Source: Korobacter sp963703075 (GTDB lineage Bacteria; Acidobacteriota; Terriglobia; Terriglobales; Acidobacteriaceae). Taken from it: a stretch of 64,000 nt of DNA. The notes beneath the pieces were generated by a model. That model was not told where the DNA came from. It saw only the letters and a list, made by a program, of their open reading frames with translations, and did not search any database. Positions 33,207 to 41,682 of this stretch are shown one piece after another. The first letter of the stretch is position 1, and the number at the start of each line of letters is the position of its first letter. Position numbers and translations under genes: made by a program. Location: assembly GCA_963703075.1 (NCBI GenBank), contig OY969786.1, forward strand, positions 868,001-932,000, written 5' to 3'.

Positions 33207-34871
33207 TCAGTACATGCCGCCCATGCCGCCGCCACCACCGTGGCCGCCGGCGGGTTCCTTCTTCTCCTCGGCGATCTCGGAGATGAGGGCTTCCGTCGTC
33301 AGCATCAAGCCAGCGATTGAGCCGGCATTCTGCAGGGCGGTGCGGGTTACCTTGGTCGGGTCGATGACGCCGGCCTTGACCAGGTCAACGTACTCGCCCG
33401 TCTGGGCGTTGTAGCCGTAGTGCGGGTCCTTGCTGTCGCGGATCTTGCCGACAACAATCGCGCCTTCTTCGCCGGCATTGCCGACGATCTGGCGGAGAGG
33501 CTCTTCCAGCGCGCGCTTGATGATGTTGGCGCCGATGCCTTCATCGCCCGTGAGCTTCAGAGCGTCGACCGCATCCACGCAACGAACGAGCGCTACGCCG
33601 CCGCCCGGGACGATGCCTTCTTCCACGGCCGCGCGGGTAGCGTGCATGGCGTCTTCTACGCGCGCTTTCTTTTCCTTCATTTCGGTTTCGGTAGCCGCGC
33701 CGACCTTGATCACGGCAACGCCGCCCACGAGCTTCGCCAGGCGTTCCTGGAGCTTCTCGCGGTCGTAGTCGCTAGTGGTCTTTTCGACCTGGCTGCGAAT
33801 TTCCTTCACCCGGCCTTCGATCTCCGCGCCCTTGCCGCCGCCTTCGACGATGGTGGTGTTGTCCTTGTCGATGGTGACTTTCTTGGCCTGGCCGAGATCG
33901 TTGATCTGCACGTTCTCGAGCTTAATGCCGAGGTCTTCGGTGATGGCCTTGCCACCGGTAAGGATGGCGATGTCCTGCAGCATGGCCTTGCGGCGATCGC
34001 CGAAGCCAGGAGCCTTGACGGCCGCGACGTTCAGGGTGCCGCGCAGCTTGTTGACGACCAAGGTTGCGAGGGCTTCGCCTTCTACGTCTTCCGCGATGAT
34101 GACGAGCGGACGGCCGCCCTTCGCGATCTGCTCGAGCAGCGGGAGCAGGTCCTTCATCGAGGAGATTTTCTTTTCGTGAATCAGGATGTAGGGATTTTCG
34201 AGGATGGCTTCCATCCGCTCGGGATCGGTGACGAAGTAGGGAGAGAGATAGCCGCGGTCGAACTGCATGCCTTCGACGACTTCCAACTGGGTCTCCATGG
34301 TCTTCGATTCTTCCACGGTAATGACGCCGTCTTTGCCGACTTTCTTCATGGCCTCGGCAATGATCTTGCCGATGGTCTCGTCGTTGTTGGCGGAGATGGT
34401 GCCGACCTGGGCGATCATCTCACCGGTGACCGGCTTGCTGAATTTGTCGAGGGCGCCGTTGACGCGGTTGCCGTCGGCGTCGTGCGAACCGCAGATGGCG
34501 GTGACAGCCTTGTCGATGCCGCGCTTGAGGGCCATGGGGTTGGAACCGGCAGCGACGTTCTTCACGCCTTCGCGGTAAATGGACTGGGCAAGAACGGTGG
34601 CGGTGGTGGTGCCGTCGCCGGCGATGTCGCTGGTCTTGCTGGCGACTTCTTTCACCATCTGGGCGCCCATGTTCTCCATGGTGTCCTTCAACTCAATTTC
34701 CTTGGCGACGGTGACGCCGTCCTTGGTAATGAGCGGGGAACCGAATTTCTTGTCGATGACGACGTTGCGGCCCTTGGGGCCGAGGGTGACTTTGACTGCG
34801 TCGGCGAGAACGTTAACGCCGCGCAGAATCGACTGGCGGGACTCTTCGCCGTGGACGATTTGCTTTGCCAT
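33207..34871 (-). CDS. groL: Chaperonin GroEL (60 kDa)
   Basis: 554 residues. It forms the double-ring folding chamber with GroES as lid and uses ATP. Seen: AKQIVHGEESRQSI at the N-terminus, VTLGPKGRNVVIDKKFG, GDGTTTATVLAQSI (ATP site), GGVAVIKVGAATETEMKEKK, EEGIVPGGGVALVR, and the Gly/Met-rich C-terminal tail GGGGGMGGMY. GGAG stands ahead of the ATG. It follows groES at 127 bases in one operon controlled by the CIRCE palindrome. The minus-strand gene gives a long antisense open frame on the plus strand that is not a gene. Confidence 0.98.
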   Translation of the reverse strand: MAKQIVHGEESRQSILRGVNVLADAVKVTLGPKGRNVVIDKKFGSPLITKDGVTVAKEIELKDTMENMGAQMVKEVASKTSDIAGDGTTTATVLAQSIYREGVKNVAAGSNPMALKRGIDKAVTAICGSHDADGNRVNGALDKFSKPVTGEMIAQVGTISANNDETIGKIIAEAMKKVGKDGVITVEESKTMETQLEVVEGMQFDRGYLSPYFVTDPERMEAILENPYILIHEKKISSMKDLLPLLEQIAKGGRPLVIIAEDVEGEALATLVVNKLRGTLNVAAVKAPGFGDRRKAMLQDIAILTGGKAITEDLGIKLENVQINDLGQAKKVTIDKDNTTIVEGGGKGAEIEGRVKEIRSQVEKTTSDYDREKLQERLAKLVGGVAVIKVGAATETEMKEKKARVEDAMHATRAAVEEGIVPGGGVALVRCVDAVDALKLTGDEGIGANIIKRALEEPLRQIVGNAGEEGAIVVGKIRDSKDPHYGYNAQTGEYVDLVKAGVIDPTKVTRTALQNAGSIAGLMLTTEALISEIAEEKKEPAGGHGGGGGMGGMY

Positions 34872-34998
34872 GTTTTGAAATCTCCTATCAGTGCCTCAGG
34901 GGCGGAAGCCCTCGTGAGGGATGGTTGCTGAACGCGACGCGGAAGCGCCGCTCTACCTCAAACCTGTGAACTGCGACAGCGGCTCAGAGCCGCCGTGG

Positions 34999-35307
34999 TT
35001 ACTTCTCGATGACGCCGAGGACTTCTTCCTCGCGCATGATCAGGAGCAGGTCGCCATCAATGGTGATCTCGGTACCGGCATATTTGCCGAAGAGAACGCG
35101 GTTGCCGGCCTTGACCTGCAGCGGGGTGACTTCGCCCTTTTCGTTCTGCTTGCCTTTGCCGACGGCGATGACTTCGCCTTCCTGCGGTTTGTCCTTAGCG
35201 GAGTCGGGGATGATGATGCCGCCACGGGTCGTCTCAGCTTCTTCTACACGACGAACCACGATGCGGTCGTACAGCGGAACCAGCTTGGTTGCGACTGCAG
35301 TTGCCAT
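34999..35307 (-). CDS. groS: Co-chaperonin GroES (10 kDa)
   Basis: 102 residues from the ATG at 35307, which has AGGAG nine bases upstream; a longer in-frame start at 35337 is not needed. Features: LVPLYDRIVVRRVEEAETTR, GGIIIPDSAKDKPQEG (mobile loop), VGKG, VLFGKYAGTEITIDGDLLLI and MREEEVLGVIE. It caps the GroEL ring during folding. First gene of the groESL operon, under the CIRCE site. Confidence 0.97.
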   Translation of the reverse strand: MATAVATKLVPLYDRIVVRRVEEAETTRGGIIIPDSAKDKPQEGEVIAVGKGKQNEKGEVTPLQVKAGNRVLFGKYAGTEITIDGDLLLIMREEEVLGVIEK

Positions 35308-35491
35308 TGCTTGGAACTCCTTTCGAATTTTGCTCACTTGGTGATCGATGCCACGGCACCAGCCGCGGCGGATTCTTCAGTTAACCGGGACTCAGAGTGA
35401 TTTCCGGGATCAATGCGAGCCGAGTGAAGTACGCAACCAGCCTCGATTCCTTCGGGTAGAAGGCGGGTCCGGAAAGACCCCAGAGCTGCTG

Positions 35492-35518
35492 CTAGCACTC
35501 AGCATCACCGAGTGCTAA
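35492..35518 (-). promoter_or_regulatory. CIRCE operator of the groESL operon
   Basis: Palindrome CTAGCACTC-N9-GAGTGCTAA. It differs from the CIRCE consensus TTAGCACTC-N9-GAGTGCTAA at a single base. CIRCE is bound by the repressor HrcA, so groESL is probably induced by heat through HrcA. It sits about 185 bases ahead of the groES start. hrcA itself is not in the window. Confidence 0.93.
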
Positions 35519-35922
35519 TTTTAGGAGGGAACGGGCTCCGATGTCAAGCCAGCCCGAGAGGAATATGAGCGATTGTAACTCAATGTTGACGGAGGACGGC
35601 TCAGATTAACTGATTCTAATGGAGATATTGGAATTTTCTAAAGCGGGGAAATGGCAGTGCCGAAGGGGAAACTGAGAGACACAAGGCTTGGGCGCGAACA
35701 CCGGACGTTCGTAGCAGGGCGGGGGACGGCGGAGCTCGTAGTGGCTTCGCATTCAGATCCTAAGCTGCTGAAAAGGAGCAGCTTGGGAGTTGGATTCTGG
35801 CAAGCGATGGGCACCTGCGACGGGCAACGGGAGTGTTCTCTTGTTTCTCTAATTCGCTGCGAGATCACACACCCGGGCCCGAAATCTCGTAGCGAGGAAT
35901 CGTTAGGCTCCGAGGTGATGCG
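35519..35922. other. Divergent intergenic region between groESL and the M48 gene
   Basis: About 400 bases. Nothing recognised besides the adjoining CIRCE palindrome; short frames here lack support. It should hold the promoters of both flanking operons. Confidence 0.4.
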
Positions 35923-37050
35923 TTGCAAGCTTTCGTCGTTGGTTGCAAGCCAGCGAGTCGGGTGTTGGGATTCGCAGCCGTTCTGTTGCTGCCTGGTTTC
36001 GCAGGCGCAGAAAATCCCCATTTTTCTTCGGCATTGATGGACGCGAGTGATGCGGCGGATGTGGTGTTGTCGGCGGAAGTCGCAGCGCTGCCGGTAGAGG
36101 CGCCAGTTTTGTTGGCGCCGGTGGTGAGACCCCCGGCTCCGGTTGAGACAAGCGGCCTATCGAAAGAGATGAAACGGCTGGCGGCGCGATATGACGTTAC
36201 CAAGATCGGGGACCGCGATGTAGGCAAGGGCATGAATTTTTACTCGCTCGATAAAGAGATGGACTTGGGACGGGAGATCTCCGAAGAGGCGGAGCAGGAA
36301 TTGCGGCTCGTCGAGGACCCGGTGGTGAGTGAGTATGTGAACCGCTTGGGGCAGAACCTGGTACGCAACTCGGATGCAAAGGTGCCGTTCACGATCAAGG
36401 TGGTGGATTCGAGCGAGGTCAATGCATTTGCGCTGCCGGGCGGATATTTCTACGTGAACACAGGATTGATCCTGGCGGCGGACAGCGAGGCCGAGCTGGC
36501 GGGGGTGATGGCGCACGAGATCGCACACGTGGCGGCGCGTCACGCGACGCACAACATGAGCCGGCGCGACCTGTTCAACCTGTGCAGCATCCCGGCAGTG
36601 TTCGTGGCGGGGCCGGTGGGAATGGCTCTGCGGGAAGCGGAGGGAGTGGCGTTGCCGATGTCATTTATGAAATTTTCCCGTGATGCGGAACGCGAAGCGG
36701 ACCTGCTGGGCATGGAGTATGCGTATTCGACGGGATACGATCCGGCGGCGATGGTCAGTTTTTTCGAGCGCATGCAAGCACTGGAGAAAGCGAAGAAAGG
36801 ATTTCTGGCGCGGGCTTTCGATACCCATCCGATGACGGCGGAGCGGGTACGGCGAGCGCAGGCGGAGATGAGCACCATGCTTCCGGCACGCGACGATTAC
36901 CGGGTGACATCGAGCGAGTTCAACGACGTGAAGAGCCGGTTGGCGGCGCTGGTCAAAGAACACGTCGTCGAAGATCCGCCGGATAGCAAGCCCACGCTGC
37001 ATCGATCGGTGGATTCCACTGCGGATGACCGGCCCACGTTGAAACATTGA
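35923..37050 (+). CDS. M48 family metalloprotease
   Basis: 375 residues. An N-terminal hydrophobic export segment (VLGFAAVLLLPGFAGAE) is followed by a Pro/Val linker and the M48 domain. The zinc motif is VMAHEIAHVAARHA (His198, Glu199, His202), with the third ligand Glu258 in SRDAEREADLLGMEYA. A C-terminal helical part ends in a polar tail. TTG at 35923 is taken as the start because GAGGTGAT precedes it and ATG codons nearby are out of frame. Relatives (BepA/LoiP-like) act in periplasmic quality control of outer-membrane proteins; that role is inferred. Confidence 0.87.
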   Translation: MQAFVVGCKPASRVLGFAAVLLLPGFAGAENPHFSSALMDASDAADVVLSAEVAALPVEAPVLLAPVVRPPAPVETSGLSKEMKRLAARYDVTKIGDRDVGKGMNFYSLDKEMDLGREISEEAEQELRLVEDPVVSEYVNRLGQNLVRNSDAKVPFTIKVVDSSEVNAFALPGGYFYVNTGLILAADSEAELAGVMAHEIAHVAARHATHNMSRRDLFNLCSIPAVFVAGPVGMALREAEGVALPMSFMKFSRDAEREADLLGMEYAYSTGYDPAAMVSFFERMQALEKAKKGFLARAFDTHPMTAERVRRAQAEMSTMLPARDDYRVTSSEFNDVKSRLAALVKEHVVEDPPDSKPTLHRSVDSTADDRPTLKH

Positions 37051-37103
37051 ATGGACTTTCGCAAACCGGCGAACCCGGAGTTTCCTCCGGGCTCACCGAT
37101 TGT

Positions 37104-37652
37104 CTAGCTGCGGGAAAGAGCGCGCTCCCATAGGGCTCGCGAAATGCTGAAGCGAATCGCGCCCGGTTCACTGGCGCCGGGCACGCGACGGAACCCGCAT
37201 TTCCGCAGAACGCCAATGGACGGGATAAGTTCCGGCAAGGTTTCCGCCAGAACTCGACGCACGCGCGGATCCGCGAAAGCGAAGCGCAACAATCCGTGAA
37301 TCGCCTCCGTGGCATAGCCGTTGCGTTGATGTTCGGGAACGATGGAGTATCCGATCTCGACAGATCCCTTCTGCGGTTCGCCTTTGAAGCCGCAGTTTCC
37401 CACCAGTTGCGGAGTTGAGCCGGCCAGCACGATGTACCACATCCCCCAACGGCTGCCTTCGTGCTTCCGAAGATAATCGAGCATCCAGCGCTGTGAATGT
37501 TCGTCATTCAAAGGCGGAGGCCAGGACTGCGGCAAGCGCACGTGGAGCAAAGCTGCGAGAGAAGCCGGACTTTCGAGTTCTGCGTTCATCGATTCGACGG
37601 TCGCGGGAAGGAGTGAGAGACGGCCGGTACGAATGGTTTCCGTAGTCTGCAT
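37104..37652 (-). CDS. GNAT family N-acetyltransferase (RimJ/RimL-like)
   Basis: 182 residues from the ATG at 37652, which has AGGAG nine bases upstream. The fold markers are TIRTGRLSLLPATVE at the start, GNCGFKGEPQKGSVEIGYSI (strands 3-4), EHQRNGYATEAIHGLL (acetyl-CoA pyrophosphate loop, Q/RxxGxA) and VLRKCGFRR near the end. It transfers an acetyl group from acetyl-CoA; the substrate could be a protein N-terminus or a small amine. The gene is solitary and converges with the M48 protease gene. Confidence 0.85.
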   Translation of the reverse strand: MQTTETIRTGRLSLLPATVESMNAELESPASLAALLHVRLPQSWPPPLNDEHSQRWMLDYLRKHEGSRWGMWYIVLAGSTPQLVGNCGFKGEPQKGSVEIGYSIVPEHQRNGYATEAIHGLLRFAFADPRVRRVLAETLPELIPSIGVLRKCGFRRVPGASEPGAIRFSISRALWERALSRS

Positions 37653-37882
37653 GAGAAGGGTCTCCTGAATGCGAGGCCGCATTCGAATTCCAAGAGCTAT
37701 GAAGAGCGTGGGCGCACTGCGGCCCGCTCAAAAGGAGAGGTGCAGACTAGGCAAGTTCGGCGCGGCTGAACAGAGGCGACTCGTCAAAAGAAGTAGGAGC
37801 GCACAGAGCATATCCCGAAATTCAGGGAATGGGAAGAGTCGCGGCCACGGCGGGCGATGCGGAGTTACAATAAAGATCGCCT

Positions 37883-38263
37883 ATGAAGAAGCACTTGTTT
37901 CTCATATTCGCCTTGCTGTTTTCTTTTTCTCTGGCATTTGCCGACAAGAAGAAAGAGGAGGACGCGCCGCAGTCTGACGTGAAGTTCCAGGTCTTGAAGG
38001 CGGACAACGGAAAGCCGGTGCGCAATGCGGCGGTGATCCTGCATCCGGTAAGCAGCAACGGCAATCAGTCGCGTCGCGGTTCGGAGTTGAAGACCGATTC
38101 GGAAGGCAACACCGAGATCGCGGTGCCGTACGGCAAAGTGCGGATCCAGGTGATCGCGCCGGGGTTCCAGACCTACGGTGAAGATTTCGACTTCAGCGAG
38201 CCGAATAAGACGATCGTGATCAAGCTGAACCGGCCGGGCGATCAATACTCAATCTACAAGTAG
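37883..38263 (+). CDS. Exported carboxypeptidase-regulatory-like domain protein
   Basis: 126 residues. A signal peptide (MKKHLFLIFALLFSFSLAFA) and a short charged linker (DKKKEEDAPQ) lead to one beta-sandwich domain: VKFQVLKADNGKPVRNAAVI, LKTDSEGNTEIAVPYGKVRI and VIAPGFQTYGEDFDFSEPN. This is the carboxypeptidase-regulatory/CNA-B-type fold, often found as a stand-alone exported module in Acidobacteria. The role is unknown; there is no catalytic site. Confidence 0.75.
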   Translation: MKKHLFLIFALLFSFSLAFADKKKEEDAPQSDVKFQVLKADNGKPVRNAAVILHPVSSNGNQSRRGSELKTDSEGNTEIAVPYGKVRIQVIAPGFQTYGEDFDFSEPNKTIVIKLNRPGDQYSIYK

Positions 38264-38299
38264 GCTCCGCAACGGAGCCGCGTGGCATCTCAGTAGCGC

Positions 38300-39604
38300 A
38301 TGCAGGCGATCGATGATGTGCTGATCATTGGCGGCGGTGTAGCCGGTCTCGCGGCTGCCGCCGAGTTACACGATGCTGGAGTGCAGTTGCGTATCCTGGA
38401 AGCCCGCGAGCGACTTGGCGGGCGCGTATGGTCGGTCCACGCCGCGGGGTTGCAGACCGCGATTGATCTCGGGGCTGAATTCATTCACGGCAAACCGCCA
38501 GAACTTTTCTCCATTGCAAAAAAAGCAAAGCTGGACCCGGTTGAACTGGGCGGGAAGAACTTCACTTCAGACGGCTCGACGATCAAGAGCTTCGATTTCT
38601 TCGATCGCAGCGAGTCGGTGCTGGATGAGATGGATGACCGTGGACCCGACCGCCCGTTCATGGAATTCGTGCGTAAGCATATTGGGGAGGACGATCCGGC
38701 GAGCCTCGATTGGGCGATCCGGTATGTTCGCGGATTTCACGCGGCCGATCCGGAATTGATCAGCGTGCATGCAATGGTGCGCGAGGCGAAGGCCGAGGAA
38801 GAGATCGAGGGCGACCGGCAATTTCGTCCGGCCCACGGATACGCGGCACTTATCGAGTGGTATGAAGGGCGGCTGCAGGGAGCGCCGATCGAGCGAAATG
38901 CAGTTGTGAAGAAAGTCATCTGGAGCCGCGATGGAGTGGAAGTACTGGCGACACACGAGGGGCGCGAGGTCATCTTCCGTGCGCGCCGCGCGATCGTGAC
39001 CTTGCCGCTAGGCGTGTTGCAATCCGGCGCGGTGGAGTTCGCGCCCCCACTGCCGCAGAAGACGGAAGCGGCCAATCGGCTGGCAATGGGCAAAGTAGTT
39101 CGGGTAGTGCTGCAATTCCTCGATCGCTTCTGGACGTCGCACAAGGAAGGGCTTCCGGACCTGTCGAAGATGCATTTCCTGATGGCTGACGATCGTTTCT
39201 TTCCCACGTGGTGGACGGTTTATCCGTTGGATGCGCCGCTGCTGGTGGGATGGGCGCCGGATATCTACGCCGACAAAATGCGAGGGAAGCCGCACGACGA
39301 AATCGTTCGCCAGGCGCGGGAGTCGCTGGAACACGTGCTGCCGCACTATACGCCGGAGATCCGTGCGAACTTTGTTGCCGGCTATACGCATGACTGGCAG
39401 AGCGATCCGTTTTCCTGCGGCGCCTACTGTTACGTGAAAGCCGGCGGCCTGGGAGCGCAGGAGGCCTTGGGAACGCCGGTAGACGAGACGCTCTTTTTCG
39501 CAGGCGAGGCGACCGAAGGGAAGGGACATCATGCGACGGTACATGGCGCGATCGCAACGGGACTGCGCGCGGCGGACGAGGTGAAGAGAACGTTGGTGAG
39601 GTAG
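38300..39604 (+). CDS. FAD-dependent amine oxidase family protein
   Basis: 434 residues of the flavin amine oxidase (MAO/polyamine oxidase) type. FAD binding: DDVLIIGGGVAGLAAAAEL (GxGxxG), ILEARERLGGRVWSV (Glu at the end of the second strand plus the GGR motif) and DLGAEFIHG. The C-terminal FAD block is FFAGEATEGKGHHATVHGAI. The substrate domain lies between. It oxidises an amine, amino acid or polyamine with release of H2O2; the substrate is not known. It begins 37 bases after the preceding gene on the same strand. Confidence 0.88.
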   Translation: MQAIDDVLIIGGGVAGLAAAAELHDAGVQLRILEARERLGGRVWSVHAAGLQTAIDLGAEFIHGKPPELFSIAKKAKLDPVELGGKNFTSDGSTIKSFDFFDRSESVLDEMDDRGPDRPFMEFVRKHIGEDDPASLDWAIRYVRGFHAADPELISVHAMVREAKAEEEIEGDRQFRPAHGYAALIEWYEGRLQGAPIERNAVVKKVIWSRDGVEVLATHEGREVIFRARRAIVTLPLGVLQSGAVEFAPPLPQKTEAANRLAMGKVVRVVLQFLDRFWTSHKEGLPDLSKMHFLMADDRFFPTWWTVYPLDAPLLVGWAPDIYADKMRGKPHDEIVRQARESLEHVLPHYTPEIRANFVAGYTHDWQSDPFSCGAYCYVKAGGLGAQEALGTPVDETLFFAGEATEGKGHHATVHGAIATGLRAADEVKRTLVR

Positions 39605-39666
39605 GATACTTCGATTCCGCCGCTGCGAGGCTGCGTCAGGACGACCTCAATTCTGCGAACTCATAG

Positions 39667-39702
39667 ACCCCACCCTTCGCTTGGCTCAGGATGGGGCACC
39701 CG
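39667..39702 (+). repeat. Dispersed hairpin repeat copy
   Basis: ACCCCACCCTTCGCTTGGC, then TCAGGATGGGGCACCCGG. It is almost identical to the copy inside nuoL at 50007-50043. It lies between the convergent amine oxidase and YbjQ-like genes. Confidence 0.75.
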
Positions 39703-39706
39703 GGTT

Positions 39707-40078
39707 TTATGGCTGCTTGGCTACGACGAAGACGGCGGTTCCGTAGGCGAGGACTTCCGTGACTCCCTGCATGACTTCGGTGGCGTCGTAGCGGGCGCCA
39801 ATAACGGCGTTGGCGCCGAGCGCGGCGGCGTGCTGGGTCATGAGGTCGAACGCCTCATTGCGCGTTCTTTCGCAAAGTTCCGTGAGGATGGTGATGTTGC
39901 CGCCAACGATGGTTTGCAGGCTGGCGCCGATGGAGCCGAGGATGGAGCGCGAACGGACAACGATACCGCGCACCACACCGAGATTTTTCACGATGGTGAA
40001 TTCATCGAGCTCGAAAGCGGTCGTCACCATGTGGTGACCGACGATTCCGCGCGGCGGAGCGCTGGCAGTGGTCGACAT
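39707..40078 (-). CDS. YbjQ / UPF0145 family protein
   Basis: 123 residues. The UPF0145 pattern is clear: MVTTAFELDEFTIVKNLGVV, RGIVVRSRSILGSIGASLQT, IVGGNITILTELCERTRNEA and ALGANAVIGARYDATEVMQG. The fold is a pentameric small alpha/beta protein sometimes labelled heavy-metal-binding, but no function is established. GGAGATCC lies before the ATG. The solitary gene is separated from the amine oxidase gene by a dispersed repeat copy. Confidence 0.88.
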   Translation of the reverse strand: MSTTASAPPRGIVGHHMVTTAFELDEFTIVKNLGVVRGIVVRSRSILGSIGASLQTIVGGNITILTELCERTRNEAFDLMTQHAAALGANAVIGARYDATEVMQGVTEVLAYGTAVFVVAKQP

Positions 40079-40200
40079 TCTGGATCTCCTTTGAGCAACT
40101 TCGAACGCCAGTTTACGTCAGCGGGGCGGCGCGAAAGAAGGGGATAAGCAGCGAAACACGATATTACTTCCCGGTAATTTATTGCTGCATCCTAATAAAG

Positions 40201-40569
40201 ATGAGAGGCACAGCGATACCGCTCGCAATTGGATTGTGCGGCGCAATGGCTGGGTGCACGCAGCAGTCGGGCGGCGACAGTGCGAAACACTACGAGAACA
40301 AACAGGCCGGCAAACAAGGCGGCGGCGCGGGGCAACCGGGACAGAGCGGCGGTTCGCAGGGCCAGGGAGAGGCGCAGCGCAACGCCGACGGCACGGCCGG
40401 ACAGAACAACAATGGTGCGGCCCCGAACCTGGCGAACTCCTCGAATGTGGATGACCGCCAGAGCATGCCAACTCCGCCGGGAATGGCGAACAACGATAGC
40501 AAGCAGCAGAACGACCAGAAAAAGAACCAGCAGAGCGGCAGCGGATCGAACGCCAACCCACCACATTAA
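40201..40569 (+). CDS. Low-complexity lipoprotein
   Basis: 122 residues. A short signal peptide ends in the lipobox AMAGC (Cys19), so the mature protein should be lipid-anchored. The rest is Gly/Gln/Asn-rich with no hydrophobic core (QQSGGDSAKHY, QGGGAGQPGQSGGSQGQGE, SKQQNDQKKNQQSGSGSN), probably unfolded. No family recognised. The composition is unusual, so real expression is plausible but not certain. Confidence 0.5.
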   Translation: MRGTAIPLAIGLCGAMAGCTQQSGGDSAKHYENKQAGKQGGGAGQPGQSGGSQGQGEAQRNADGTAGQNNNGAAPNLANSSNVDDRQSMPTPPGMANNDSKQQNDQKKNQQSGSGSNANPPH

Positions 40570-40580
40570 GACACAGCCGA

Positions 40581-41612
40581 TTACTGGCCAGAGCGCTCGC
40601 GGTCGAGGATCTTGCGTTTGCGCTCCACTCCCCAGCGGTAGCCGGCGAGATCGCCGGAGGTAGCCACCACGCGATGACAGGGAATCGCGATCGCCACGCG
40701 GTTTGAGGCACAGGCGCGGGCGACGGCGCGGGACCCGTTGGGATTGCCGAGCCTTGAGGCGATGCCGCGATAGGTAAGTGTCTCCCCCGGTTTCGTGGCG
40801 CGCAGCAGTTGCCATACCCGGGCCTGGAACGCCGTAGCGTGAATATCGATAGGGATCGATGTGAGAAATTCGTTGCCTTGGATGTGGTCGGTAAGGGCAT
40901 CGAGATAGGCTGCGACCCGGGCATCGTCGCGACGAATTTCGGCGGCGTGGAATTCTCTGCGAAGGTCGGCCTCAAGCTGCTGTGGGTCGTCGCCAAAGCT
41001 GATGGTGCAGACGCCCTTGTCGGTGGCGGCGGCGAGGATGCAACCGATCTCGGATCTGCGAATGCCGAATGCAATGGTTGCACCACGACCGCCGCGCCCA
41101 TAGCTGGCGGGCGTCATGCCCAGCACAGTGTCGGATTTCTCATATAAACGGCTGCTGGAGCCGAAGCCGGCGCTATACATAGATCCAGTGACATCGCCAG
41201 ACTTCTTCACCTTCTGCTTGAAGTCTTCCACCTGCGCGCTGGCGAGATATTCGCGCAAAGTCACCCCAAGCACTTCGCGGAAAATTTGATTCAGGCGGCG
41301 CAGCGGAATTCCTTCCTGCTGTGCGATTTCTTCCGGGCCGAGGTTTTTATATTCGTCGGCGAGTTCGCGGCAGATGCGGGCGACATGGGCGGCGCGCGAT
41401 TCGGTCTTGGGGGCGCAGCGTCGGCAGGCGCGATAGCCATTCTGTTCGGCTTCTTTCGGCGTGGCGAAGAACGCGACTTGCTCGCGGTTGGGACGCTTAC
41501 TGGGACAAGTCGGGCGGCAGTAGATCTGCGTTGAACGTACAGCGTAGACAAATCGGCCGTCGGCAGCGGCGTCGCGCGAGAGAACCTTTTGCCACATGGT
41601 TTCTGTACTCAT
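40581..41612 (-). CDS. ada: Ada: methylphosphotriester- and O6-alkylguanine-DNA methyltransferase/regulator
   Basis: 343 residues from the ATG at 41612, preceded by GAGGTG. Three parts. The zinc domain has four cysteines (IYCRPTCPSKRP and YRACRRCAP: Cys32, 36, 63, 66), one of which accepts methyl groups from phosphotriesters. An AraC-type helix-turn-helix region lies about 85-170 (IAQQEGIPLRRLNQIFREVL, MYSAGFGSSSRLYEKS). The C-terminal alkyltransferase has IPCHRVV (Cys312), which takes the alkyl group from O6-alkylguanine in an irreversible reaction. It repairs and senses DNA alkylation. The gene is convergent with the low-complexity lipoprotein gene. Confidence 0.95.
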   Translation of the reverse strand: MSTETMWQKVLSRDAAADGRFVYAVRSTQIYCRPTCPSKRPNREQVAFFATPKEAEQNGYRACRRCAPKTESRAAHVARICRELADEYKNLGPEEIAQQEGIPLRRLNQIFREVLGVTLREYLASAQVEDFKQKVKKSGDVTGSMYSAGFGSSSRLYEKSDTVLGMTPASYGRGGRGATIAFGIRRSEIGCILAAATDKGVCTISFGDDPQQLEADLRREFHAAEIRRDDARVAAYLDALTDHIQGNEFLTSIPIDIHATAFQARVWQLLRATKPGETLTYRGIASRLGNPNGSRAVARACASNRVAIAIPCHRVVATSGDLAGYRWGVERKRKILDRERSGQ

Positions 41613-41682
41613 CTCGTTCACCTCGAGTTGTAGAGTACGGCGGGGCATGGGCGGCAGCTATCCGGAGAGTGCGTTCGAAATC

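Noticed and set aside
33420..34931. 503-codon open frame on the plus strand opposite groEL
   Set aside because: It is the exact antisense of groEL, with a product rich in Asp, Gly and Val and no family resemblance. Long antisense frames are expected in GC-rich genes.
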